From assembly GCA_030068145.1 (NCBI GenBank), contig JAPJBO010000190.1:124001-188000 (forward strand): a stretch of 64,000 bases of DNA, written 5' to 3'. The position numbers were made by a program, and so were the translations under genes. This DNA is from Diplonema papillatum (Eukaryota; Euglenozoa; Diplonemea; Diplonemida; Diplonemidae). The notes beneath the pieces were generated by a model. That model had not been told where the DNA came from. It searched no databases and saw only the letters and a list, made by a program, of their open reading frames with translations. Below, one piece after another: positions 30,194 to 42,278 of the stretch; position 1 is the stretch's first letter; each line of letters opens with the position of its first letter.

Positions 30194-32515
30194 TCAAGGA
30201 ACCACGCCGTTTGGAATGTACCCGAGCCGCGACACGTCTGAGTCGCTGTACAACTCGTGGACGAGCCGCTTCGCCTCTTCGTTGTAGTACGACGCCATCT
30301 TGCCCGCGGTCCCCTCCGAATGCCGGGTATTTTTCAACACGTGCTTGGCGAGTGGCTTCTGCCCAACCAGATCGTACAGCACCTTCGAATCGTCGGTGTC
30401 CTCCAAGCGGCCGACCCAGTCGTACTTAATGTGGTCGAGGCCGCAGATTTGCACACCGGGCACCCAATGGGCATTCCGGAAGTCTACCACGGTCAGCTTG
30501 TGGGCTTTCATCGTCGATAGGTAGTCGACGAAGGTCATGTTGTCCCTCGGCAGGGGAAGCGCGCCGCCGGTTACGGCTCGTTTCCACATGTCGCATTCGG
30601 CCTTCGTTCGGCGCGCTTGCTTTTCGCACTCGTTGAACCTCTCCAGGTACGTGGCCAGCACCCTGGTGTAAGGGCTGCGGGTGATCGTGAACTTGAAGTA
30701 GGAGCCCCCGTTGAGGATCTCGAGGAGCTTCTCGTCGGAGATGAACTGCCCGTTCTGGATCCGGGCGCCGTTGTACAGCTCCCGGTTGTGCACGTTGCCG
30801 CCTTTGAAGAGCCCCGCGTTTTGCAGCATCCACGACTTGTACGTGGTGCACCCGGCCTTCGGGATCACGCAGTACAGCAGCTTGAGGTCGTGGTCCACGT
30901 AGAACTGCTCCGACACGCCGCGCGCGCGCAGCTCTTTGACTTGGGCGAGTGACAAGCTGTCTTTGACGAACCACCCCGCCTTCGCGGCTTCGGTGACCGG
31001 GTGCTTCGCTTCGAGCAGGCTTGTCGGCACCGCCGCCTCCTGCGCGGCGACGGGCACGCCTTTGCAGGCGTCGGGCAGTTCTCCCACAGGCAGCGTTCCG
31101 TTGACCTGCTGCGGTGTCTTTTGCTTCCACGTCATCCACAGCTGCTTGAGCTCGCGGCTCCTCGCGAGCGACTCGCAGATGGCCGGCACCGTCGGCGGCG
31201 GCGAAAACGTGGGCGGCGGCGGCGGCGGCGGCAGCGTGCGGGGCGCGCGCGGACTTTGCCCGATGGCTCCCGGAATCGCCTTCGCCGCGCCGGACGGCGC
31301 CCCGGCGGTTCCTTGGCCGGTTGACGGCCGCGACACGTCCTCCGCACCTTCGGACCCCGCGTCGCCGTTCTCGGAAGACTCGGCTGCTACGTGGTCACCG
31401 TCCTCTGACGACTCCACCACCATGCCTGTGTCTTCCTTCTCCTCACCAGCCGCTGCTTCGGAGCCACCCTGCAGATTCCTCGCATCAGGCCCACTTCGCG
31501 AAATCGCTTTTCGTGCCTGCATGTGAAACGTTGCGTTTGCAGAACCGGCACTTGTCGCCAGTGTTGTACGGTGGTACTGGTGCGTAGAGCACTAGCACAG
31601 GAGGTGTGTGAGTACTCACAACCACGGTGTAGAGCATCAACAGCGTATCCATCCCTGCTGTGTAGTGCTACTGCATACTACGTAGCAAGACAGGACGTAG
31701 GTGTATGTTTCGAAGCATTTTTAAACCGAAACCCGCCTGGGTCGCCGTGTTGCAGGGGGAGGCGGCACTTGCGAGAAAGCCGAAAACCAACAAGAAAGGG
31801 CCACACCTCTGCCACCAAGCGGCGGAAGTGGAACGGCTTGAAACCTTCCTCGACAGTGTCCCTCGGTTGGCGCGCCAACTGCCGCAGCTGTAGGGGAGGG
31901 TGTTTCTTGGAGTGCGTCCCCCGTTTACGCTGCGTATGCGAACTCCGACTATGAAGCCACGTGGATGCTCTTTACCTGCTGCGGGCTCAGACGATGAATT
32001 TGCACAGGTTTTGCCCTGAGGTACCTGTCGCTCAGTTCGAGAGAGTCTCTGAAACCGACGTATCTTATGCTGCACGGTAGCAGCAGAACCGGTAGCCACA
32101 CTCAGCCTGAGTCCGTCCTCCGGTTGTGCTGCTAAACAGGTCGCTTTTTGCTCCCGTTGGCGGTCCTTCCGCCCGACGCTGCCACAAAAGAAGCGGGCCA
32201 TACCGTGAGTTGTTTTTGGGCCACCAACGCCGAGTACTGATCGAGATCGATGGTGGGGAGAAGGTTGATCGTTTCTCTGACTTCCAAGTTCTCGACCACA
32301 GGCCCTCGCGGGGGCGCGAGGGCTGAAGGTTTGACGTACACGAGGAACCCGTAGGTCGCAGCGGATCCCGCAAAGAACGCGAGAATGATCTTGAGCGCGC
32401 TCCCACCAGATGAGCTTGGCGGCGTCTTGAACGCAACGTGCTTTGCCGGGGACTCGACGTCGTGCTCGTACTTCTGCTCGCGCGAGTGCGACCGCAACGT
32501 GGCGCGGTTTGCCAT
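30194..32515 (-). CDS. Carbohydrate sulfotransferase B, paralogue of A, three exons
   Basis: Exons are 32515-32204 (104 codons), 31887-31807 (27 codons) and 31516-30194 (440 residues plus stop); introns are phase 0 and begin GTATGG and GTGTGG. The product is about 571 residues. It has a cytosolic tail, a signal anchor at about 41-61 (LKIILAFFAGSAATYGFLVY), a short exon 2 peptide (LRQLARQPRDTVEEGFKPFH) closely matching that of A, a Ser/Glu-rich stem, and a catalytic domain with YCVIPKAGCTTYK and TRSPYTR for PAPS binding plus HWVPGVQICGLDHIKYDW. The C-terminus VSRLGYIPNGVVP matches ISRIGYKSDGVVP of A. The two genes arose by tandem duplication; divergence is concentrated in the stem, as expected when localisation or substrate preference drifts. 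Golgi lumenal carbohydrate sulfation is inferred. Confidence 0.85.
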
Positions 32516-33259
32516 TGTTTAGTGGGGGGTTTTTCTTTTCAGTGATGTCTTTCCTCAGACTGAGGATCTTGTTCGGATCGAAACACGGCCCCCCACACAC
32601 ACAAGACAACAAAAACGGCAAACCGCGCGGCAGCCACACGGCTCGCTCCTATCTCCGATTGTCTTGCACAAAGCTGGGGCAGCACTTACAGTTTGCGACA
32701 AGCGAAAGCCGTAGTTCCGTGATTGCAGCTTCACGTGATCCCCGATGCGAACCGGCTGCGTGATTCCCTTTGCTGACCCAACTAGCCCATCGGGACCTGG
32801 GCAAGCTGCAGCAAGGCGTGGATTGTTCGCGGTTCTCAACAAACGAAAGAGAGACCGTGTTTGGTGGCCCACTGGGCGCTGCATAAAAAAGGGAGGAACA
32901 GTGCAAGAGGGGGCCAACGACTCAAACTATCTCGTGGAAAACCAGAGACCGAATTCGTCGACGGTCCCTACCTGCGAGCTTCATATAGTGAGAAGGTAGC
33001 AAACAGAACTCGCTTTCAGTTCAGTTTGCTGTTCTGCTGTGTTTTGTGTGTTTGCTGCGGACAGACCCTCTGCACGCCACGAGTGTTCGCAACGCGTGCT
33101 GTTGCAACGAGTGTGCAAGTGAGCAAGGTTTGATTCATAGAGGACGACAATAGTGCATGCCACTGAAGGCGCACGCTGGGGGGGACTTTACTGAGTGATC
33201 AAGCAAGTTTATGTAACCGGCGCATCGAATCTTGATCGGCTTCATTGTCGAAGCAGGTA
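32516..33259. other. Boundary between sulfotransferase B and the tandem array
   Basis: Positions from about 32810 to 33259 are the 3' flank of array copy 1 and are repeated downstream of each copy. Recognisable blocks are 'gcataaaaaagggaggaac' and 'gagcaaggtttgattcat'. Nothing coding is called. Confidence 0.5.
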
Positions 33260-33859
33260 TTACCCTTCGAGACCGCCGTTGCCACCGCCGTTGCCGCAAG
33301 TAAGCGCTTCCTCTTCCGACGAGAAGCAGCCGCCACAGCCTGCGAATCGCTGGAACGACGGGCATCCGGCAACACCGCAAGCCAGCGCTGCGTCGGCGGT
33401 CGCGAAGCAGCCGCCGCATCCTTTGACCGGCGCCGAAGCTGGGCACGAAGAACACTGCGACGCTTCTTCTTCCGTCTGGTGGCACACGTTGCAGCCGGCC
33501 GTCGTTCCCACGGGGCATGCTTGGTTCGCCCCTGGCTGGCAGCTTGCAGCTATCTGGGCCGTGGCCCAGCACTGGCCGCACGAAGCCTCCTCTCTCCAAG
33601 ACGGGCACGTCCCGACAGGGGGCGGCGTGTTAGGAGTGGAAGGCGTAGGAGGAGTGACAGGGGGTGGCACAGGAGCAGGAGGCGAAGGCGGAGACGGAGG
33701 CGGACCCCACGGAAAGGGAGGGGTCGCTGGTGGTGCGGCCGGAGGAGATTTCGGTGTGTCCGGCGTCCCGCATCCACTACCGGAAGGAGCCTTTGCCCAT
33801 GAGTATGCTCTCGACGACCCGCTCAGAGCGACAACAACGAGAATCGTCAAAGTCCGCAT
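33260..33859 (-). CDS. Secreted Pro-rich/Cys-rich protein, array copy 1
   Basis: 199 residues from the ATG at 33859. A signal peptide (MRTLTILVVVALSGSSRA, cleavage likely before YSW) is followed by a Pro-rich region at about residues 30-85 with PPSPPSPPAPVPPP-type runs, like plant/algal wall glycoproteins or spacers. The Cys-rich C-terminus then repeats a CxxC...AxxC pattern (SCGQCWATAQIAASC, CSSC, GCGGCFATADAALAC, GCGGCFSSEEEALTC). The end is GNGGGNGGLEG. An extracellular or wall/coat role is inferred; no family is recognised. The stop TAA overlaps a possible donor (GGGTAATA), so a further exon is not excluded. Its 5' flank is type I ('gtacctttgcttaactg'), shared with copies 3 and 7. The longer frame to 34030 adds residues before the signal peptide and is not preferred. 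Confidence 0.8.
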   Translation of the reverse strand: MRTLTILVVVALSGSSRAYSWAKAPSGSGCGTPDTPKSPPAAPPATPPFPWGPPPSPPSPPAPVPPPVTPPTPSTPNTPPPVGTCPSWREEASCGQCWATAQIAASCQPGANQACPVGTTAGCNVCHQTEEEASQCSSCPASAPVKGCGGCFATADAALACGVAGCPSFQRFAGCGGCFSSEEEALTCGNGGGNGGLEG

Positions 33860-35047
33860 GTTGTACCTTTGCTTAACTGTTTGTTTCTTTGGTGTGCAAG
33901 AGGAGAACCCTGCAGTGGTATTTGCGGTTCTTGACATCGCAGCGTGTCTTGTACGATACTGATGGTGACTCACGCTATGAGGAACTGTTGCGTGGTGTGA
34001 CACACATGGCCGGCTGCCGGCATTTCTCACACAGGCTGAGCCTCTCGCAGGCGCGGGGTTGTTCTTGCTTTACCTGGATTCTCCTGCTGCTGCGGCAACC
34101 AATATGTGCATCAGTTCAGGCGAACCAGTCTCCCAGTGGAAGACGTGTAAGCTCACACTCCGGAGTCCATTAGAAACAGAACAACTCCCATGAAGTGATT
34201 GACATTTCAGTAGCGCAAAGAAACCCTGTGCGGAAACCCCGCGTACTCCCACACACTGGTCAAGTACCGCATGCAAATAATTACAGATATGCCCTGAAGG
34301 CACATCGGCGTTGCACCCTTCCTTCTCTGTCACTTTGTTGGCCTGTTTGGTCCAGAGACTGGACCATTGTCGGCCGGTGTTTTCTCGTCCAGCACTCTGA
34401 AGGGTACAATATACCCAAGGCAGATCCGGAAGGCGCCAACAGACTTGCACACTCCGGATCGCGTCAATTGGTGGTCCCAGGAGTAGTCGTCTGCACATCT
34501 TTTTCGTCGGGGCATTCGACCTCTCGTTGCCTACTTATCCTCACCGTTCATTTGTCCACAAGATGCACACAAACACCAAATGGAAAAGAGATCGTGCTCG
34601 GTATCCGCCGGTGCAGGCGCTGAAAAAGTACCCACTGTCACACGGGCGCTGCAAAAGAAAGGGAGGGACATTGCAAGAGGGACCAACGACTCAAAACTAT
34701 CTCGTGGAAAACCAGAGACCGAATATCCGTCGACGATCCCTACCTGCGAGCTTCATATAGTGAGAAGGTAGCAAACAGAACTCGATTTCATTTCAGTTTG
34801 CTGTATTTTTTTATGTGTTTGCTGCGACAGACCCTCTACACGCCACGAGTGTTCGCAACGCGCGCTGTTGCAACGAGTGTGCAAGTGAGCAAGGTTTGAT
34901 TCACAGAGGACGACAATAGTGCATGCCACTGAAGGCGCACGCTGAGGGGGGACTTTACTGAGTGATCACCGAGTGATCAAGCGTATGTGTGTCTCGGGCA
35001 AGAACCGACGCATCGGATCTGGAGCGGCTTCATTGTCGAAGCAGGTA

Positions 35048-35647
35048 TTACCCTTCGAGACCGCCGTTGCCACCGCCGTTGCCGCAAGTAAGCGCTTCCT
35101 CTTCCGACGAGAAGCAGCCGCCACAGCCTGCGAACCGCTGGAACGACGGGCATCCGGCAACACCGCAAGCCAGCGCTGCGTCGGCCGTCGCGAAGCAGCC
35201 GCCGCATCCTTTGACCGGCGCCGAAGCTGGGCACGAAGAACACTGCGACGCTTCTTCTTCCGTCTGGTGGCACACGTTGCAGCCGGCCGTCGTTCCCACG
35301 GGGCATGCTTGGTTCGCCCCTGGCTGGCAGCTTGCAGCTATCTGGGCCGTGGCCCAGCACTGGCCGCACGAAGCCTCCTCTCTCCAAGACGGGCACGTCC
35401 CGACAGGGGGCGGCGTGTTAGGAGTGGAAGGCGTAGGAGGAGTGACAGGGGGTGGCACAGGAGCAGGAGGCGAAGGCGGAGACGGAGGCGGACCCCACGG
35501 AAAGGGAGGGGTCGCTGGTGGTGCGGCCGGAGGAGATTTCGGTGTGTCCGGCGTCCCGCATCCACTACCGGAAGGAGCCTTTGCCCATGAATATGCTCTC
35601 GACGACCCGCTCAGAGCGACAACAACGAGAATCGTCAAAGTCCGCAT
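35048..35647 (-). CDS. Secreted Pro-rich/Cys-rich protein, array copy 2
   Basis: It encodes the same 199-residue protein as copy 1. It differs by silent bases, for example CGG rather than CGA for the Arg in FQRFAG and a silent Thr codon in FATADA. The 5' flank is type II ('gtaatcgactgtttg'). With the spacer that follows, it is duplicated almost exactly as copy 5. Confidence 0.8.
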   Translation of the reverse strand: MRTLTILVVVALSGSSRAYSWAKAPSGSGCGTPDTPKSPPAAPPATPPFPWGPPPSPPSPPAPVPPPVTPPTPSTPNTPPPVGTCPSWREEASCGQCWATAQIAASCQPGANQACPVGTTAGCNVCHQTEEEASQCSSCPASAPVKGCGGCFATADAALACGVAGCPSFQRFAGCGGCFSSEEEALTCGNGGGNGGLEG

Positions 35648-36858
35648 GTTGTAATCGACTGTTTGTTTCTTTAGTGTGCAAGAAGAGAATCCTGCTCCAG
35701 TGGAAGACTTTCAGAACCTTCACAAAAGCTGCTTGAAACACAAATCACAGCGTTCCCTTGATCGTCCAACAGCAGACGGAGCTGGGTAAAACATTGCACA
35801 TCGCGAGAGCAACATCGTCCACAAGCTAACTCCGCAAGACGATACTCGAGTTGCCAGGTTCGTTCCTAGATCCGATTGTCTTGCATAAAGCGGAGGCAGC
35901 GTTTACACTTTGTGACAAGGAAAACCGTAGTTCCAGCGTTCCACGCCTTGCTGCAGCTGACCCAGATCGACGGGCTGGTTGGCTCAGCAAAGACAAGCAC
36001 GAAGCCTCTTTGCAGCTGGTTCGCATCGGTGGGGATCATGCGGAGCCGTGTTCCGGGGGGCGAAACGCTCCTCGAGTCGGAAGAACAGCACCCGTCACCG
36101 CAGGAACCGCTGCGTGGCGTGGACATGTACAGCCGGCTGCCTGCATCTCTCTCGCAGGCTGACCCTTTCGCAGGCAAGCACTTGCTCTTGCCGGTCACCA
36201 GCAGGCGTCGTACAAAACGCTGTGATCTGATCTCCTGTCCAGAACCGTGAAGGCCACTGACACACAAAGCGGAGTCCAATGGGGAGGTAACGGGCTTCCA
36301 ACCACCGATTCGCTTCGACTGGTGGTCCCAGGATCGCTCCTTTTTGGTCGGGCAATCGACCTCTCTTTGCTCCTTCAGCTACATTTGCCCGCAAGATGTA
36401 CTCAGCCTCACATAAAAAATGAAAGGGAGATCGTGCTTGGTGGGCCCACTCTCACGGGCGCTGCATAAAAAAGGGAGGAACAGTGCAAGAGGGGCCAACG
36501 ACTCAAAACTATCTCGTGGAAAACCAGAGACCGAATTCGTCGACGGACCCTACCTGCGGGGTTCATATAGTGGCAAACAGAACTCGCTTTCAGTTCAGTT
36601 TGCTGTGCTGCTGTATTTTGTGTGTGCTTGCTGCGGGACAGACCCTCTGCACGCCACGAGTGTTCGCAACGCGTGCTGTTGCAACGACTGTGCAAGTGAG
36701 CAAGGTTTGATTCATAACGGACGGCATTCGTGCATGCCACTGAAGGCGCACGCTGAGGGGGGACTTTACTGAGTGATCACCGAGTGATCAAGCGTATGTG
36801 TGTCTCGGGCAAGGACCGGCGCATCGGATCTGGAGCGGCTTCATTGTCGAAGCAGGTA

Positions 36859-37458
36859 TTACCCTTCGAGACCGCCGTTGCCACCACCGTTGCCGCAAGT
36901 AAGCGCTTCCTCTTCCGACGAGAAGCAGCCGCCACAGCCTGCGAATCGCTGGAACGACGGGCATCCGGCAACTCCGCAAGCCAGCGCTGCGTCGGCGGTC
37001 GCGAAGCAGCCGCCGCACCCTTTGACCGGCGCCGAAGCTGGGCACGAAGAACACTGCGACGCTTCTTCTTCCGTCTGGTGGCACACGTTGCAGCCGGCCG
37101 TCGTTCCCACGGGGCATGCTTGGTTCGCCCCTGGCTGGCAGCTTGCAGCTATCTGGGCCGTGGCCCAGCACTGGCCGCACGAAGCCTCCTCTCTCCAAGA
37201 CGGGCACGTCCCGACAGGGGGCGGCGTGTTAGGAGTGGAAGGCGTAGGAGGAGTGACAGGGGGTGGCACAGGAGCAGGAGGCGAAGGCGGAGACGGAGGC
37301 GGACCCCACGGAAAGGGAGGGGTCGCTGGTGGTGCGGCCGGAGGAGATTTCGGTGTGTCCGGCGTCCCGCATCCACTACCGGAAGGAGCCTTTGCCCATG
37401 AGTATGCCCTCGCCGACCCGCTCAGAGCGACAACAACGAGAATCGTGAACGTCCGCAT
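36859..37458 (-). CDS. Secreted Pro-rich/Cys-rich protein, array copy 3 (variant)
   Basis: This is the only copy with protein changes: Leu4 to Phe (MRTFTIL) and Ser16 to Ala (GSARA), both inside the signal peptide and conservative for secretion. The mature protein is unchanged. It has several private silent changes in the 3' half (shared only with copy 6) and a type I 5' flank. Confidence 0.8.
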   Translation of the reverse strand: MRTFTILVVVALSGSARAYSWAKAPSGSGCGTPDTPKSPPAAPPATPPFPWGPPPSPPSPPAPVPPPVTPPTPSTPNTPPPVGTCPSWREEASCGQCWATAQIAASCQPGANQACPVGTTAGCNVCHQTEEEASQCSSCPASAPVKGCGGCFATADAALACGVAGCPSFQRFAGCGGCFSSEEEALTCGNGGGNGGLEG

Positions 37459-37898
37459 GTTGTACCTCTACTTAACTGTGTGTTTCTTTGGTGTGCAAGA
37501 AGAGAACCCTGCAGTGTTCGCGGTTCTCGACGTGGCAGCGTGTTTTGTAAAATGCCTGCCGATGCATCTAGAGCGACCCGCGCCTGCGAGAACAACCCGG
37601 CGCCTGCAAGAGGTTCAACCGGTGTGAGAGATGCAGGCAGCCGGTTTGTCACGCCACGCAAAGGTTCCCGATAGCGTGCTTTACCTGGATTATCCTGCTG
37701 CTGCAGGCAATACAGGTGTGTCCCATCCGAAGACTGTAAGCTCACACTCCGGAGTCCATTAGAAAACAGAACGATTCCCATGCAGAGGAGCATCCCAAAA
37801 GCAAAGAACCCAGTGCGGAATTCCCGCACAGGCTGGTCAAGTACCGCGTGCAAATGAATATAGATGTGCCCAACAAAGGCACATCGACTTTGTGCCCT

Positions 37899-38090
37899 TC
37901 CTTCTCTGTCACTGTATTGGCCTGCTTGGTCCAAAGAATGAACGTTGTCGGAACCCGGTGGAGTTCCCCTCCAGCAATCAAGAGCCCAGGCCCCGCCTTC
38001 TCTGTCACTGTATTGGCCTGCTTGGTCCAAAGAATGAACGTTGTCGGAACCCGGTGGAGTTCCCCTCCAGCAATCAAGAGCCCAGGCCCC
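37899..38090. repeat. Two tandem copies of a 96-bp unit in the spacer between array copies 3 and 4
   Basis: 'tctgtcactgtattggcctg' occurs at 37905 and 38001, and the intervening 96 bases are essentially identical. The unit is a multiple of three, giving a repeated peptide in a minus-strand frame, but the spacer shows no other coding sign. Confidence 0.85.
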
Positions 38091-38817
38091 GGCCTTGCAC
38101 GACGCTTCAGGTATAGCCTTTCCTCCGGTGTCTGCGCTTTCTCCAAAATTTGTTGAAGTTGGGTGACGTGATATCCTTTGATTCCTGCGGCGGTTTCCCT
38201 GACTCGAGAAGCGTTTCGCCCGACCCCCGAACACGGATGCCGACCCGGATCTGGAAGGAGTTGCACATTCCAATTCGCTTCAATTGGTGGTCCCAGGATT
38301 AGTCGTCTGCACATCTTTTTCGTCGGGGCATTCGACCTACTTAGCCTCACGGTTTGTCCGCAAGATGCACACAAACAACAAATGGAAAAGAGATCGTGCT
38401 CGGTGTCCGCCGGTGCAGGTGCTGAAAAAGTACCCACTGTCACACGGGCACAAAAGAAGGGAGGAACAGTGCAAGAGGGGCCAACGACACAAAAATATCT
38501 CGTGGAAAACCAGAGACCGAATCCGTCGACGATCCCTACCTGCGGGCTTCATATAGTGAGGAGGTGGCAAACAGAACACATTTTCAGTTCAGTTTGCTGT
38601 TCTGCTGTATTTTTGTGTGTTTGCTGCGGGACAGACCCTCTGCACGTCACGAGTGTTCGCAACGCGTGCTGTTGCAACGAGTGTGCAAGTGAGCAAGGTT
38701 TGATTCATAGAGGACGACAATAGTGCATGCCACTGAAGGCGCACGCTGAGGGAGGACTCTACTGAGTGATCAAGTATGTGCATCAGATCTGGGTCGGCTT
38801 CATTGTCGAAACAAGTA

Positions 38818-39417
38818 TTACCCTTCGAGACCGCCGTTGCCACCACCGTTGCCGCAAGTAAGCGCTTCCTCTTCCGACGAGAAGCAGCCGCCACAGCCTG
38901 CGAATCGCTGGAACGACGGGCATCCGGCAACACCGCAAGCCAGCGCTGCGTCGGCCGTCGCGAAGCAGCCGCCGCATCCTTTGACCGGCGCCGAAGCTGG
39001 GCACGAAGAACACTGCGACGCTTCTTCTTCCGTCTGGTGGCACACGTTGCAGCCGGCCGTCGTTCCCACGGGGCATGCTTGGTTCGCCCCTGGCTGGCAG
39101 CTTGCAGCTATCTGGGCCGTGGCCCAGCACTGGCCGCACGAAGCCTCCTCTCTCCAAGACGGGCACGTCCCGACAGGGGGCGGCGTGTTAGGAGTGGAAG
39201 GCGTAGGAGGAGTGACAGGGGGTGGCACAGGAGCAGGAGGCGAAGGCGGAGACGGAGGCGGACCCCACGGAAAGGGAGGGGTCGCTGGTGGTGCGGCCGG
39301 AGGAGATTTCGGTGTGTCCGGCGTCCCGCATCCACTACCGGAAGGAGCCTTTGCCCATGAATATGCTCTCGACGACCCGCTCAGAGCGACAACAACGAGA
39401 ATCGTCAAAGTCCGCAT
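38818..39417 (-). CDS. Secreted Pro-rich/Cys-rich protein, array copy 4
   Basis: Protein identical to copy 1. Silent sites are mosaic: the 3'-terminal Gly/Asn codons match copies 3 and 6, while the FATADA Thr codon matches copies 2, 5 and 7. 5' flank type II. Its upstream spacer (39418-40467) lacks 66 bp that are present upstream of copy 6. Confidence 0.8.
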   Translation of the reverse strand: MRTLTILVVVALSGSSRAYSWAKAPSGSGCGTPDTPKSPPAAPPATPPFPWGPPPSPPSPPAPVPPPVTPPTPSTPNTPPPVGTCPSWREEASCGQCWATAQIAASCQPGANQACPVGTTAGCNVCHQTEEEASQCSSCPASAPVKGCGGCFATADAALACGVAGCPSFQRFAGCGGCFSSEEEALTCGNGGGNGGLEG

Positions 39418-40467
39418 GTTGTAATCGACTGTTTGTTTCTTTAGTGTGCAAGAAGAGGACCCTGCTCCAGTAGAAGACTTTTAGAAGCTTCACAAATCAC
39501 AGCGTTCCCTTGATCGTTCAACAGCAGACGGAGCTGGGTACAACATTGCACATCGCGAGAGCAACATCGTCCACAAGCTAACTCCGCAAGACGATTCTCG
39601 AGCTCCCAGGTTGTTCCTAGATCCGATTGTCTTGCGGACGGCGTCTACAGTTTGTGACAAGCGAAAGCGCCTTGCTGCAGCTGACCCAGATCCAGACGGG
39701 CTGGTTGGCTCAGCAAAGGGAAGCACGAAGCCTCTTTGCAGCTGATTCGCATCGGCGGGGATGTACAGCCGACTGCCTGCATCTCTCTCGTAGGCTGAGC
39801 CTTTCGCAGGCAAGCACACAGTTGCGCTAGCCGTTAACCGGCAGGCGTCGTACAAAACACGCTGTGATCTCCTGTCCAGAACCGTGAAGGCCACTGAAAA
39901 GCGGACTCCACTGGGGAGGTAACGGGCTTGCACACACCGATTCGCTTCAACTGGCGGTCCCAGGATCAGTCGTCCGCGTTCCTTTTTCGTCGGGCATTCG
40001 ACCTCTCTTTGCTCTTTTAGCTACATTTGCCCGCAAGATGTACTCAGCCTCAAACAAAAAAAAACGAAAGAGAGATCGTGTTTGGTGGCCCACTGGGCGC
40101 TGTATAAAAAAGGGAGGAACAGTGCAAGAGGGGCCGACACAAAACTATCTCGTGGAAAACCAGAGACCGAATATCCGTCGACGATCCCTACCTGCGAGCT
40201 TCATATAGTGAGAAGGTAGCAGACAGAACTCGATTTCAGTTCGGTTTGTTGTTCTGCTGTATTTTGTGTGTTTGCTGCGGACAGACCCTCTGCATGTCAC
40301 GAGTGTTCGCAACGCGTGCTGTTGCAACGAGTGTGCAAGTGAGCAAGGTTTGATTCATAGAGGACGACAATAGTGCATGCCACTGAAGGCGCACGCTGAG
40401 GGAGGACTCTACTGAGTGATCAAGTATGTGCATCAGATCTGGGTCGGCTTCATTGTCGAAACAAGTA

Positions 40468-41067
40468 TTACCCTTCGAGACCGCCGTTGCCACCGCCGTT
40501 GCCGCAAGTAAGCGCTTCCTCTTCCGACGAGAAGCAGCCGCCACAGCCTGCGAACCGCTGGAACGACGGGCATCCGGCAACACCGCAAGCCAGCGCTGCG
40601 TCGGCCGTCGCGAAGCAGCCGCCGCATCCTTTGACCGGCGCCGAAGCTGGGCACGAAGAACACTGCGACGCTTCTTCTTCCGTCTGGTGGCACACGTTGC
40701 AGCCGGCCGTCGTTCCCACGGGGCATGCTTGGTTCGCCCCTGGCTGGCAGCTTGCAGCTATCTGGGCCGTGGCCCAGCACTGGCCGCACGAAGCCTCCTC
40801 TCTCCAAGACGGGCACGTCCCGACAGGGGGCGGCGTGTTAGGAGTGGAAGGCGTAGGAGGAGTGACAGGGGGTGGCACAGGAGCAGGAGGCGAAGGCGGA
40901 GACGGAGGCGGACCCCACGGAAAGGGAGGGGTCGCTGGTGGTGCGGCCGGAGGAGATTTCGGTGTGTCCGGCGTCCCGCATCCACTACCGGAAGGAGCCT
41001 TTGCCCATGAATATGCTCTCGACGACCCGCTCAGAGCGACAACAACGAGAATCGTCAAAGTCCGCAT
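40468..41067 (-). CDS. Secreted Pro-rich/Cys-rich protein, array copy 5
   Basis: Protein identical to copy 1, and its silent sites and 5' spacer match copy 2. It is the product of the duplication with offset 5420 bp. The downstream flank (about 40380-40467), however, matches that of copies 4 and 7, placing one duplication breakpoint within the gene. Confidence 0.8.
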   Translation of the reverse strand: MRTLTILVVVALSGSSRAYSWAKAPSGSGCGTPDTPKSPPAAPPATPPFPWGPPPSPPSPPAPVPPPVTPPTPSTPNTPPPVGTCPSWREEASCGQCWATAQIAASCQPGANQACPVGTTAGCNVCHQTEEEASQCSSCPASAPVKGCGGCFATADAALACGVAGCPSFQRFAGCGGCFSSEEEALTCGNGGGNGGLEG

Positions 41068-42278
41068 GTTGTAATCGACTGTTTGTTTCTTTAGTGTGCA
41101 AGAAGAGAATCCTGCTCCAGTGGAAGACTTTCAGAACCTTCACAAAAGCTGCTTGAAACACAAATCACAGCGTTCCCTTGATCGTCCAACAGCAGACGGA
41201 GCTGGGTAAAACATTGCACATCGCGAGAGCAACATCGTCCACAAGCTAACTCCGCAAGACGATACTCGAGTTGCCAGGTTCGTTCCTAGATCCGATTGTC
41301 TTGCATAAAGCGGAGGCAGCGTTTACACTTTGTGACAAGGAAAACCGTAGTTCCAGCGTTCCACGCCTTGCTGCAGCTGACCCAGATCGACGGGCTGGTT
41401 GGCTCAGCAAAGACAAGCACGAAGCCTCTTTGCAGCTGGTTCGCATCGGTGGGGATCATGCGGAGCCGTGTTCCGGGGGGCGAAACGCTCCTCGAGTCGG
41501 AAGAACAGCACCCGTCACCGCAGGAACCGCTGCGTGGCGTGGACATGTACAGCCGGCTGCCTGCATCTCTCTCGCAGGCTGACCCTTTCGCAGGCAAGCA
41601 CTTGCTCTTGCCGGTCACCAGCAGGCGTCGTACAAAACGCTGTGATCTGATCTCCTGTCCAGAACCGTGAAGGCCACTGACACACAAAGCGGAGTCCAAT
41701 GGGGAGGTAACGGGCTTCCACACACCGATTCGCTTCGACTGGTGGTCCCAGGATCGCTCCTTTTTGGTCGGGCAATCGACCTCTCTTTGCTCCTTCAGCT
41801 ACATTTGCCCGCAAGATGTACTCAGCCTCACATAAAAAATGAAAGGGAGATCGTGCTTGGTGGGCCCACTCTCACGGGCGCTGCATAAAAAAGGGAGGAA
41901 CAGTGCAAGAGGGGCCAACGACTCAAAACTATCTCGTGGAAAACCAGAGACCGAATTCGTCGACGGACCCTACCTGCGGGGTTCATATAGTGGCAAACAG
42001 AACTCGCTTTCAGTTCAGTTTGCTGTGCTGCTGTATTTTGTGTGTGCTTGCTGCGGGACAGACCCTCTGCACGCCACGAGTGTTCGCAACGCGTGCTGTT
42101 GCAACGACTGTGCAAGTGAGCAAGGTTTGATTCATAACGGACGGCATTCGTGCATGCCACTGAAGGCGCACGCTGAGGGGGGACTTTACTGAGTGATCAC
42201 CGAGTGATCAAGCGTATGTGTGTCTCGGGCAAGGACCGGCGCATCGGATCTGGAGCGGCTTCATTGTCGAAGCAGGTA

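Noticed and set aside
31668..32639. 323-codon minus-strand frame
   Set aside because: It overlaps exons 1 and 2 of sulfotransferase B in a different frame. The spliced model has paralogue support; this frame has none.
34973..35590. About 200-codon plus-strand frames antisense to every array copy, with a plus-strand 'tataaaaaagg' upstream
   Set aside because: They are conserved only because the sense genes are. The sense frame has a signal peptide and silent-site substitution pattern; the antisense frames are Arg-rich and featureless.
37422..38443. Long minus-strand frames in the spacer between array copies 3 and 4
   Set aside because: Their repeated peptide comes from the 96-bp tandem duplication, and the frame is not maintained in the other spacers.
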